Source: Cellulomonas chengniuliangii
GTDB lineage: Bacteria > Actinomycetota > Actinomycetes > Actinomycetales > Cellulomonadaceae
Assembly: GCF_024508335.1 (NCBI RefSeq)
Contig: NZ_CP101988.1
Coordinates: 2,170,001 to 2,234,000 of the forward strand
Reading direction: 5' to 3'
Length of the DNA: 64,000 bases
Shown: piece by piece, positions 44,861-52,838 of the stretch
How the letters are laid out: every line of letters begins with the position of its first letter
How positions within the stretch are numbered: the first letter of the stretch is position 1
Made by a program: the position numbers and the translations under genes
Notes under the pieces: model-generated
What the model saw: only the letters and a program-made list of their open reading frames with translations
What the model was told of the DNA's origin: nothing
Databases searched by the model: none

Positions 44861-45733
44861 TCAACCACGCTGGCGTCTGCCGGCGCGGACCGAGCTCACG
44901 ACCTGGAAGACGACCACCAGGACGAGCGCGAGGACGAACATGAACGAGCTGATGACGTTCGCCTGCGGCGGTATGCCCCGGGCGGCCGACACGTAGACGA
45001 ACTTGGGGAACGTGGTGAACGCGCCCGAGTTGAAGTTGGTGATGATGAAGTCGTCGAAGCTGAGGCTGAAGGCCAGCAGCGCGGCGGCCGCGATGCCGGG
45101 CAGCAGCAGCGGGAAGGTCACCCGCCAGAAGGCGTGCCACGGCGTGGCGTACAGGTCCGCCGCGGCCTCCTCGAGCGCCGGATCGAGGCTCGCCACCCTC
45201 GCCTTGACCGTGACCACCACGAAGCTGATGCAGAACATGACGTGCGCGATGACCACCGTGGTGAACCCGAGCTGCACCCGCAGGGAGAGGAACTGGGCGA
45301 GCAGCGCCGCGCCGAGCACCACCTCGGGGGTGGACATCGGCAGGAAGACCAGCAGGTTGACCAGCGGGCGGCCCCGGAAGCGGAACCGGACCAGCGCGAT
45401 GGCGAGCAGGGTGCCGAGCGCCGTGGCGATGACGGTCGAGGCGACGCCGACCTGGAGCGAGTGCGCGAACGCCTCGCACACCTGGGGGGCCCCGCACGGG
45501 TTCCGCCACGCGTCGAGGGTGAAGCCGCGCCACACGAGGTTCGACTTGCCCGCGTCGTTGAACGAGAACGCGACCGTGTACGCCACGGGCACCAGCAGGT
45601 AGAGGAAGGCCAGCCCGGCGATGACGGGGACGAGGGCCTCGCCCAGCCGCCACCGCTGCCCCCTGCGCGGTCCCTGGCGGGCCGGGCGCGGTCGCGGGGG
45701 GGCGGCGCGCACGGGCTCGACGGCGGTGCTCAC
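44861..45733 (-). CDS. potC: Polyamine ABC transporter permease PotC
   Basis: A 290-residue permease with six transmembrane segments. The EAA loop facing the ATPase reads LEEAAADLYATPWHAFWRV. The GTG start overlaps the potB stop by GTGA. With PotB it forms the membrane channel. The N terminus is a 30-residue Arg/Pro-rich cytoplasmic extension. The saccharopine-dehydrogenase-like gene follows after 48 bp. Confidence 0.95.
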   Translation of the reverse strand: MSTAVEPVRAAPPRPRPARQGPRRGQRWRLGEALVPVIAGLAFLYLLVPVAYTVAFSFNDAGKSNLVWRGFTLDAWRNPCGAPQVCEAFAHSLQVGVASTVIATALGTLLAIALVRFRFRGRPLVNLLVFLPMSTPEVVLGAALLAQFLSLRVQLGFTTVVIAHVMFCISFVVVTVKARVASLDPALEEAAADLYATPWHAFWRVTFPLLLPGIAAAALLAFSLSFDDFIITNFNSGAFTTFPKFVYVSAARGIPPQANVISSFMFVLALVLVVVFQVVSSVRAGRRQRG

Positions 45734-46647
45734 AGCAGCTCCTCCGTCCCCGAACGGCGCACGTAGGCGCCCACCAGCACGAGGATCGCCACCATGAGCA
45801 CCACGGACAGCGCGGCGGCCGTCGGGTAGTCGAGCACCTTGAAGAACCGGGCGTCGATGACCTGGCCGATCATCGAGGTGTTGGTGTTGTTGCCCAGGAG
45901 CGAGGAGTTCACGTAGTCCCCCGAGGCGGGGATGAACGTCAGCAGCGTGCCGCCGACCACCCCCGGCATGGACAGCGGCAGGGTGACGGTGCGGAACGTC
46001 GTGAACGGCGACGCGTACAGGTCGGCGCCGGCCTCGAGCATGCGCGGGTCGAGCCGCTCCAGGCTCGCGTAGATGGGCAGCACCATGAAGGGCAGGAAGT
46101 TGTACGTCAGGCCGCACACGACCGCGAAGGGCGTCGCCGTGAGGCGCCCGCCGGGCGGGAGCAGGTGCAGCCAGTGCAGCGCGGCGACGACGAATGAGTC
46201 GTCGGCCAGGATCTGCTTCCACGCGATCGTGCGCAGGATGAAGCTGGTGAAGAAGGGCGCCACGACGAGGACCAGCAGCAAGCCCTGCAGCAGGCGGCGG
46301 CCACGGGCGCGCACCGCGATGGCGTAGGCCATCGGGTACCCGATGGCCAGCGCGGCGAGGGTGGCCATGAGGGCGAAGCCGAAGGACCGCACGAGCTGGG
46401 GCCAGAACTTGGCCAGGGCGTCGACGTAGTTCTGCCCGTGCAGCGCCGGCTGGTACTGGCCGACGTCCCCACCCGGGACCGGCACGTACAGCGAGGTCGC
46501 CAGGAGGACGGCCACGGGCGCCACGAAGAAGAGCGCCAGGTAGGCCAGCCCTGGGAGCAGCAGCGGCCGGTGCCCGCGCGTGCGCGTCGGACGGGACGCC
46601 GCCGGGGGCGGACCGCCGCCCTCCCCCAGCGCGACGGCCAGGCTCAC
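45730..46647 (-). CDS. potB: Polyamine ABC transporter permease PotB
   Basis: A 305-residue permease with six membrane segments and the EAA loop LEAGADLYASPFTTFRTVTL. Pot-type segments include APFFTSFILRTIAW and PASGDYVNSSLLG. GTG 46647 overlaps the potA stop by GTGA, and its own stop overlaps potC the same way. The three transporter genes therefore form a strictly coupled unit. Confidence 0.95.
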   Translation of the reverse strand: MSLAVALGEGGGPPPAASRPTRTRGHRPLLLPGLAYLALFFVAPVAVLLATSLYVPVPGGDVGQYQPALHGQNYVDALAKFWPQLVRSFGFALMATLAALAIGYPMAYAIAVRARGRRLLQGLLLVLVVAPFFTSFILRTIAWKQILADDSFVVAALHWLHLLPPGGRLTATPFAVVCGLTYNFLPFMVLPIYASLERLDPRMLEAGADLYASPFTTFRTVTLPLSMPGVVGGTLLTFIPASGDYVNSSLLGNNTNTSMIGQVIDARFFKVLDYPTAAALSVVLMVAILVLVGAYVRRSGTEELL

Positions 46648-47816
46648 GGCTCGAGGTCCAGGTCGGCGACGCCCTCGGCAGCGTCGTCGCGCCCGTCGAG
46701 GCCGAAGGTGAAGTCGACCGCCCACGCCAGGCGCACCTGGTCGCCGGGCGCGGCGCCGGCCCGGCCGGACAGGTTCTGAGCGAACACGCCGAACGTGCCC
46801 AGGCCCGGGACGCGAACCTCGTACTGCGTGCTGACCCCGGTGAACGACACGTCGACGACGGTTCCTGGCCCCACGGCGTTCTCCGTCGCCGCGGGCTCCT
46901 CGCCCTCGGCGAGCAGGCGCATCTTCTCGGGCCGGGCGCCGACCAGCACGGCTCCCTCGGCCCGGACCGCCCGCGCCGCGGGCACCCTGACCCGCACGCC
47001 GCCGACGTCGACCCCCAGCAAGTCCCCGTCGAGCCGCTCGACGACCGTGCCCGGCACCAGGTTGGACCGCCCCAGGAAGTTCGCGACGAAGGCTGTGCGC
47101 GGGTGCTCGTACAGCTCGGCGGGCGCGCCCATCTGCTCGATCTGGCCCTTGTTCATCACCGCGACCGTGTCGGCCATGGTCATGGCCTCCTCCTGGTCGT
47201 GCGTGACGTGCACGAACGTCAAGCCCACCTCCGTCTGGATGCGCTTGAGCTCGAGCTGCATCTGGCGGCGGAGCTTGAGGTCGAGGGCTCCCAGCGGCTC
47301 GTCGAGCAGCAGCAGGGCGGGACGGTTCACGAGCGCCCGCGCGAGCGCGACCCGCTGCTGCTGGCCGCCCGAGAGCAGCGCGGGGCGGCGGTCGGCGAGG
47401 TGGCCGAGCTCCACGAGGTCCAGGCCCTCCGCGACCCGGGCCGCCACGTCGGCCACGCGCCGCCTGCGCAGGCCGAACCCGACGTTCTCGGCGACGGTCA
47501 GGTGCGGGAACAGCGCGTAGCTCTGGAAGACCGTGTTGACGGGGCGCTGGTGCGCACGAGCGCCCGTCACGTCGCGCCCGCCGATCGAGATGGAGCCCAC
47601 GGTGGGCTGCTCGAGCCCGGCGACCATGCGCAGGGTGGTGGTCTTGCCACAGCCGGAGGGCCCCAGCAAGGCGAAGAACGAGCCGGACGGCACGGTGAGC
47701 GTCAGGTCGTCGACGGCGACGAAGGCGCCGAAGCGCTTGGTCACGCCGACGACCTCGAGGGCCGCGCCGGCCGGTGCGGGCGTGGTGGTGTGCCGCGCGG
47801 GCACCGTCGTGGTCAT
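46644..47816 (-). CDS. potA: Polyamine ABC transporter ATPase PotA
   Basis: A 390-residue ATPase. Walker A is GPSGCGKTT (52-60), the signature LSGGQQQRVALARAL starts at 148, and Walker B LLLLDEP is near 168-174 followed by the H-loop in HVTHDQEEAM. The C-terminal TOBE domain (about 290-375) is complete. It powers the PotBC channel. It follows the second potD copy by 10 bp. The order potD-potA-potB-potC suggests one transcript from the promoter at 49150. Confidence 0.96.
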   Translation of the reverse strand: MTTTVPARHTTTPAPAGAALEVVGVTKRFGAFVAVDDLTLTVPSGSFFALLGPSGCGKTTTLRMVAGLEQPTVGSISIGGRDVTGARAHQRPVNTVFQSYALFPHLTVAENVGFGLRRRRVADVAARVAEGLDLVELGHLADRRPALLSGGQQQRVALARALVNRPALLLLDEPLGALDLKLRRQMQLELKRIQTEVGLTFVHVTHDQEEAMTMADTVAVMNKGQIEQMGAPAELYEHPRTAFVANFLGRSNLVPGTVVERLDGDLLGVDVGGVRVRVPAARAVRAEGAVLVGARPEKMRLLAEGEEPAATENAVGPGTVVDVSFTGVSTQYEVRVPGLGTFGVFAQNLSGRAGAAPGDQVRLAWAVDFTFGLDGRDDAAEGVADLDLEP

Positions 47817-47826
47817 CGTGAGGACC

Positions 47827-49056
47827 TCAGGCGCCGATGACGTCGAGGAACTGGCCGTTGTAGCGCTCCTCCTCGTCGGGCGTGAGGCTGCGGAAGACCT
47901 TCACCTGGTCGAGCGTGTCCTCGTCCGGGAAGATCAGCTGGTCGTCCGCGAGCTCGGGATCGATCTCCGCCATCGCCTCCCGCGCGCCCTGCACCGGCGT
48001 GATGTAGTTCACCCAGGCGGCCACCTGCGCGGCGACCTCGGGGTCGTAGTAGTAATCGATCAGCGACTCCGCGCCGTCCTTGTTCGGGGAGCCCACGGGC
48101 ACCAGCAGGTTGTCGCTCCACAGCGTGCCGCCGGCCTCGGGGATGCGGAACTCGAACCTGTCGTCGTTCTCGTAGTTCAGCGCGGTGATGTCTCCCGACC
48201 AGCCGATCACCGCGACCGCGTCGCCCGAGACCAGGTCCTGGGTGTAGGAGTTCCCCCGGACCTGGCGGATGTGGCCGGAGGAGATCTTGTCCTCCAGCAG
48301 CGCCACCGCCGCGCCGAACTCGTCGTCCCCCCACGCGCCGCTCGGGTCGACGCCCTGGTCGAGCATGATCAGCCCGATCGTGTCGCGCATCTCCGAGAGG
48401 ACCTCGACCCGCCCGGCGAGCTCAGGCGCCCACAGGTCCGAGACGGCGCCCAGGCCGTTGGGGAGCTTGGTGGTGTCCCAGGCGAGGCCGCCGAAGCCCG
48501 ACTGCCAGGTCAGCGAGTGGGTGCGGCCGGGGTCGAAGTCCACGTCGGCGAGGTTCGGCAGGATGTTCTCCGCGTTGGGGATCCTGGACCGGTCGAGCTC
48601 TTGGGCGTAGCCGAGCCGGATGAGCCGAGCGGCCATCCAGTCCGTGAGGGTGACGAGGTCGTGGCCGATGTCCTGGCCGTTCGCGAGCTGGCCCTGGACC
48701 TTGCCGTAGAACGAGTCGTTGTCCTCGATGTCCTCGGCGTAGCGGACCGTGATGCCCGAGGCCTCCTGGAACGCCTCGAGCGTGGGGTACGACGTGCCGC
48801 TGTCGTCCTGGTCGAGGTACAGGGTCCAGTTCGCCCAGCGCACCAGGTTCTCGGAGCCGGACCCGTTGGCCGCCCCCGCCCCACCGCCGGGCGTCGGACC
48901 GGTGCCGCACGCGGCCAGGGCGGCTGCCCCGGCGGCGCCGAGCGCGCCCGCCAGGAAGGAGCGTCGCGAGAGGCCGGCGCCGCGGGGGGCGCGCGCCGCG
49001 GCGACGAGCGCGCGCACGCGGGGGTCGGTGATCGGGGGACGGCGGGCGGCTGTCAT
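47827..49056 (-). CDS. potD: Polyamine ABC transporter substrate-binding lipoprotein (second copy)
   Basis: A 409-residue paralogue of the 42143 protein. It has the same PPITDPRVRALV leader, a twin-arginine signal SRRSFLAGA (Arg31-Arg32) and lipobox with Cys50. Mature segments NLVRWANWTLYLDQDDSG, NSYTQDLVSGDAV and PEAGGTLWSDN align with the first copy. It is the first gene of the potDABC unit. Two binding proteins for one channel suggest different polyamine preference or different expression. ATG 49056 is used; an upstream in-frame start is not supported by the promoter position. Confidence 0.93.
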   Translation of the reverse strand: MTAARRPPITDPRVRALVAAARAPRGAGLSRRSFLAGALGAAGAAALAACGTGPTPGGGAGAANGSGSENLVRWANWTLYLDQDDSGTSYPTLEAFQEASGITVRYAEDIEDNDSFYGKVQGQLANGQDIGHDLVTLTDWMAARLIRLGYAQELDRSRIPNAENILPNLADVDFDPGRTHSLTWQSGFGGLAWDTTKLPNGLGAVSDLWAPELAGRVEVLSEMRDTIGLIMLDQGVDPSGAWGDDEFGAAVALLEDKISSGHIRQVRGNSYTQDLVSGDAVAVIGWSGDITALNYENDDRFEFRIPEAGGTLWSDNLLVPVGSPNKDGAESLIDYYYDPEVAAQVAAWVNYITPVQGAREAMAEIDPELADDQLIFPDEDTLDQVKVFRSLTPDEEERYNGQFLDVIGA

Positions 49057-49121
49057 CAGACTCCTCTCGGTCCGGCGGGTCCGGGGACGCGCCGGTGGGG
49101 CGGTGGCAGGAACGCAGGCAG

Positions 49122-49163
49122 ATCGTCGCAACGCGGCACGTCACAGACAAGGCTTTCGTCACA
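49122..49163 (-). promoter_or_regulatory. Candidate promoter of potDABC with repeated TGTGACG
   Basis: Minus strand: -35 TTGTCT (49150-49145), 17-bp spacer, -10 GACGAT (49127-49122), with a leader of about 60 bases. TGTGACG occurs twice 18 bp apart (49163-49157 and 49145-49139), one copy overlapping the -35/spacer. These resemble CRP/GlxR half sites or could be bound by the Lrp-type regulator of the locus. Confidence 0.45.
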
Positions 49164-49276
49164 TTCGTCCCGACCTCGCGCGGCAATGTCGCACGTCAGG
49201 ACAGGTCTGCGCGCCACCCCCCGCGATATGGACAGGCTGCCCCGCCTCGGACGGCGCGGCGGGCGCCCCGGCGGCG

Positions 49277-50755
49277 TCACGCCTCGAACGCCGACATGAC
49301 GTGCTTCACGCGCGTGTAGTCCTCGAAGCCGTAGACGGACAGGTCCTTGCCGTAGCCGGAGTGCTTGAAGCCGCCGTGCGGCATCTCGGCGACGAAGGGG
49401 ATGTGCGTGTTGATCCACACGACGCCGAAGTCCAGCGCCCGCGACATCCGCATCGCCGTGCCGTGGTCACGGGTCCAGACCGAGCTCGCCAGCCCGTATC
49501 GGACGCCGTTGGCGAGCGCCACCGCCCCGGCCTCGTCGTCGAAGGACTGCACGGTGATGACCGGCCCGAAGACCTCTTCCTGCACCGCCTCGTCGTCCTG
49601 CCGGAGCCCGTCGACGACCGTCGCCTCCAGGAAGTAGCCGACGTCGCCCTGCCGGCGCCCGCCCGCGAGCACCCGCGCGTGCGCGGGCAGGCGGTCCAGG
49701 AACCCGAGCACCCTGTCGAGCTGTTGGGCGTTGTTCAGGGGCCCGTACGCGACGTCGGGGTCGTCCGGTGGCCCGGTGCGCTGCGCGCGCGCCTGCTCGG
49801 CGAGCGCCGACGCGAACTCCTCGCGCACCGAGGCGTGCACCAGCACCCGGGTGGCCGCCGTGCAGTCCTGGCCGGCGTTGTAGTACCCCGCGCCGGCGAT
49901 CCCGGCCGCCGCGGCCTCGAGGTCGGCGTCGGCGAACACCACCGCGGGAGCCTTGCCCCCGAGCTCGAGGTGCACCCGCTTGAGGTCCGCCGAGGCCTCG
50001 CGGGCCACCTGCGACCCGGCGCGGACCGAGCCGGTGATGGCCACCAGGTCGGGCCGGGGGTGCGCCACGAGCGCTCGGCCGGTGTCGCGATCGCCGCAGA
50101 CCACGTTGAGCACGCCCGGCGGCAGCACCTCGGCCGCGAGCTCGGCGAGCAGCACGGTCGATGCCGGCGTCGTGTCCGAGGGCTTGAGCACCACCGTGTT
50201 CCCGGCGGCCAGCGCGGGGGCGATCTTCCAGATCGCCATCATCAGCGGGTAGTTCCACGGGGTCACCTGGCCCACCACGCCGATCGGCTCGCGGCGCACC
50301 CAGGAGGTGTGCCCCTCCAGGTACTCCCCCGCGCTGATGCCGTCGAGGAGCCGCGCGGCTCCGGCGAAGAAGCGCAGCTGGTCCACGCAGGGCGGCACCT
50401 CGTCAGTGGCGGTCAGCCGCAGCGGCTTGCCGGTGTTGCGCGACTCCACCGCGACGAGCTCGTCCGCGTGCGCCTCGACCGCGTCGGCCAGGCGGAGCAG
50501 GGCCAGCTGGCGCTCGGCAGGGGTGGTCCGACCCCAGGTGGCGAACGCCTCGCTCGCGGCGGCGCACGCCTCGTCGACGTCACGGGCGCCGCTGAGCGGG
50601 GCGTACGCGTACACCTGCCCGGTCGCGGGGTCGATGAGGGGGGACGTGCGGCCGTCGGCGGCGGCGCGGCGCTCGCCGCCCACCACGTTGAGCAGTTGCG
50701 TCGGCGCGGCGGTCGGGGGTGCGGCCTGGGCGGCGGACGTCGGGGACGCGTTCAC
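49277..50755 (-). CDS. patD: Aldehyde dehydrogenase, gamma-aminobutyraldehyde type
   Basis: A 492-residue dehydrogenase with Glu264 in LELGGKAP and catalytic Cys298 in NAGQDCTAATR. The tail NTHIPFVAEMPHGGFKHSGYGKDLS is characteristic of 4-aminobutanal dehydrogenases (PatD/PuuC-like). It would oxidise 4-aminobutanal, formed from putrescine by the aminotransferase or oxidase of this locus, to GABA. It is divergent from the lrp gene over about 230 bp. Betaine aldehyde dehydrogenase is a less likely alternative. Confidence 0.88.
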   Translation of the reverse strand: MNASPTSAAQAAPPTAAPTQLLNVVGGERRAAADGRTSPLIDPATGQVYAYAPLSGARDVDEACAAASEAFATWGRTTPAERQLALLRLADAVEAHADELVAVESRNTGKPLRLTATDEVPPCVDQLRFFAGAARLLDGISAGEYLEGHTSWVRREPIGVVGQVTPWNYPLMMAIWKIAPALAAGNTVVLKPSDTTPASTVLLAELAAEVLPPGVLNVVCGDRDTGRALVAHPRPDLVAITGSVRAGSQVAREASADLKRVHLELGGKAPAVVFADADLEAAAAGIAGAGYYNAGQDCTAATRVLVHASVREEFASALAEQARAQRTGPPDDPDVAYGPLNNAQQLDRVLGFLDRLPAHARVLAGGRRQGDVGYFLEATVVDGLRQDDEAVQEEVFGPVITVQSFDDEAGAVALANGVRYGLASSVWTRDHGTAMRMSRALDFGVVWINTHIPFVAEMPHGGFKHSGYGKDLSVYGFEDYTRVKHVMSAFEA

Positions 50756-50884
50756 GGTCTCTCCTTCGCTCAGGCTGCCTGCGGGACGAGGCGGCCGGCG
50801 TCCGTGGTGAACGGGCGCCTGCCGACCGTGCGCGGCACGTTATCCCGATTCCTTGCCATCTGGGGAGGGTTACTGACGAACTCA

Positions 50885-50926
50885 TTGTCAAGATCATGTT
50901 TCGGCAGCGAGATCCGATGTCACAGC
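50885..50926 (+). promoter_or_regulatory. Candidate promoter and operator for the lrp-led operon
   Basis: TTGTCA (50885-50890), a 17-bp spacer and CGAGAT (50908-50913) form a possible promoter that would start RNA near 50920. Directly after it, ATGTCACAGC (50917-50926) repeats a 10-base word found before the first potD copy, well placed for repression. The stretch is visibly poorer in G+C than its surroundings. Confidence 0.4.
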
Positions 50927-50982
50927 GAGATTCGACGACGGAATCACTTGCGCAGGGCGGCGAGGCACGCGACCATCCCCCC

Positions 50983-51459
50983 GTGAGCACACGGACCAAC
51001 CACGTCGCCCGTCCCGCACTCGACGACCTCTCCAAAGCCATCATCGAGCAGCTGCAAGAGGACGGCCGCAGGCCATACGCGACCATCGGCAAGGCGGTCG
51101 GACTGTCGGAGGCGGCCGTTCGGCAGCGCGTGCAGCGGCTGACCGAGACCGGCGTCATGCAGATCGTCGCCGTGACCGACCCGCTCCAAGTCGGGTTCTC
51201 CCGGCAGGCGATGATCGGCGTCAAGACCGACGGCGACCTCGAGCACCTCGCCGACACCCTGGCCGCGCTGCCCGAGGTTGATTACGTGGTCATCACCGCC
51301 GGCGGGTTCGACGTGCTCGCCGAGGTCGTCTGCGAGGACGACGACCACCTGCTCGAGGTGCTCAACAGCAAGATCCGCACGATCCCGGGCGTGCGCGCCA
51401 CCGAGACCTTCGTCTACCTGCGGCTGCGCAAGCAGCTCTACAACTGGGGGACCCGATGA
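50983..51459 (+). CDS. Lrp/AsnC-family transcriptional regulator
   Basis: A 158-residue regulator. The N-terminal helix-turn-helix is in LDDLSKAIIEQLQEDGRRPY and the following GLSEAAVRQRVQRL (about 13-55). A C-terminal RAM ligand-binding domain includes YVVITAGGFDVLAEVVCEDD. GTG 50983 is chosen because similarity starts there and the candidate promoter overlaps the earlier in-frame ATG at 50917. The stop overlaps the aminotransferase start by ATGA. It most likely controls this locus in response to a polyamine or its breakdown product (inference). Confidence 0.88.
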   Translation: MSTRTNHVARPALDDLSKAIIEQLQEDGRRPYATIGKAVGLSEAAVRQRVQRLTETGVMQIVAVTDPLQVGFSRQAMIGVKTDGDLEHLADTLAALPEVDYVVITAGGFDVLAEVVCEDDDHLLEVLNSKIRTIPGVRATETFVYLRLRKQLYNWGTR

Positions 51460-52838
51460 ACGCATCGAGGACGCCGCGCGGCACGCCGCGCGCCGACGCC
51501 GCCCGCTCGCACCTGTGGGGGCACTTCACGCGGCAGAGCGCGTGGGACGACGGGGTGCCGACCATCGTGCGCGGGGAGGGCCACCACATCTGGGATGACA
51601 CCGGCCGGAAGTACATCGACGGGCTGTCGGGCCTCTTCGTGGTGCAGGTCGGGCATGGGCGCGCCGAGCTCGCCGAGCGCGCCCGCCAGCAGGCCGCCGA
51701 GCTCGCGTTCTTCCCGCTGTGGTCCTACGCGCACCCGCAGGCGATCGACCTGGCCGAGCGGCTGGCCGGGCACGCCCCGGGCGACCTCAACCGGGTGTTC
51801 TTCACCACCAGCGGCTCCGAGGCCGTCGAGACGGCGTGGAAGCTCGCCAAGCAGTACTGGAAGCTCATGGGCCGGCCTGGCAAGCACAAGGTGATCTCCC
51901 GGTCCATCGCCTACCACGGCACGACCCACGGAGCGCTCTCCATCACGGGGCTGCCCTCTCTCAAGGAGGCGTTCGAGCCGCTCGTGCCGGGCGCGCACAA
52001 GGTCCCCAACACGAACCAGTACCGAGCCCCGGAGTCGCTGCGCGACGACCCGAAAGCCTTCGGACGGTGGGCCGCCGACCGGATCGCGGAGGCCATCGAG
52101 TTCGAGGGCCCGGAGAGCGTCGCCGCGGTGTTCCTGGAGCCCGTGCAGAACGCCGGCGGCTGCTTCCCACCGCCGCCCGGCTACTTCGAGCGGGTGCGGG
52201 AGATCTGCGACCAGTACGACGTGCTGCTGGTCTCAGACGAGGTGATCTGCGCCTTCGGCCGGATCGGCGACATCTTCGCCTGCAACACCCTGGGCTACGT
52301 GCCGGACATGATCACCTGCGCCAAGGGCATGACCTCCGGCTACTCCCCCATCGGAGCCCTGATCGCCTCCGACCGGCTGTTCGAGCCGTTCGCCACCGGC
52401 GCCACGTCGTTCGCGCACGGGTACACGTTCGGCGGGCACCCCGTCTCGGCCGCGGTGGCGATGGCCAACCTCGACATCTTCGAGCGGGAGAAGACCACCG
52501 ACCACGTGCACGCCAACGCGCCCACGTTCCGCGCCACGCTCGAGCGGCTGCTCGACCTGCCGATCGTCGGCGACGTGCGCGGTGAGGGCTTCTTCTACGG
52601 GATCGAGCTGGTCAAGGACAAGACCACGCGGGAGACCTTCGACGACGCGGAGAGCGAGCGGCTGCTGCGAGGGTTCCTGTCGGGGGCCCTGTTCGACGCC
52701 GGGCTGTACTGCCGCGCCGACGACCGCGGCGACCCGGTCATCCAGCTCGCGCCCCCGTTGACGTGCGGCCCTGCCGAGTTCGACGAGATCGAGCAGATCC
52801 TGCGCGGTGTGCTGTCGGAGGCGTGGTCCCGCCTGTGA
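51456..52838 (+). CDS. Class III aminotransferase, putrescine/polyamine-pyruvate type
   Basis: A 460-residue PLP enzyme. PLP Lys290 lies in ITCAKGMTSGYSPIG, with HPQAIDLAERLAGHAPGDLN and TTSGSEAVETAWKLAKQYW earlier. The N-terminal DAARSHLWGHFTRQSAWDDG and this overall pattern resemble SpuC-type polyamine:pyruvate aminotransferases, which turn putrescine into 4-aminobutanal. It is coupled to the regulator upstream (ATGA) and to the oxidase downstream (GTGA). Other omega-amino donors such as beta-alanine are possible. Confidence 0.88.
   Translation: MNASRTPRGTPRADAARSHLWGHFTRQSAWDDGVPTIVRGEGHHIWDDTGRKYIDGLSGLFVVQVGHGRAELAERARQQAAELAFFPLWSYAHPQAIDLAERLAGHAPGDLNRVFFTTSGSEAVETAWKLAKQYWKLMGRPGKHKVISRSIAYHGTTHGALSITGLPSLKEAFEPLVPGAHKVPNTNQYRAPESLRDDPKAFGRWAADRIAEAIEFEGPESVAAVFLEPVQNAGGCFPPPPGYFERVREICDQYDVLLVSDEVICAFGRIGDIFACNTLGYVPDMITCAKGMTSGYSPIGALIASDRLFEPFATGATSFAHGYTFGGHPVSAAVAMANLDIFEREKTTDHVHANAPTFRATLERLLDLPIVGDVRGEGFFYGIELVKDKTTRETFDDAESERLLRGFLSGALFDAGLYCRADDRGDPVIQLAPPLTCGPAEFDEIEQILRGVLSEAWSRL

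Noticed and set aside
50917-50982. Longer N terminus for the Lrp-type regulator from ATG 50917
   Set aside because: The extra 22 residues lack family similarity and the ATG lies at the predicted transcription start inside a repeated operator-like word.
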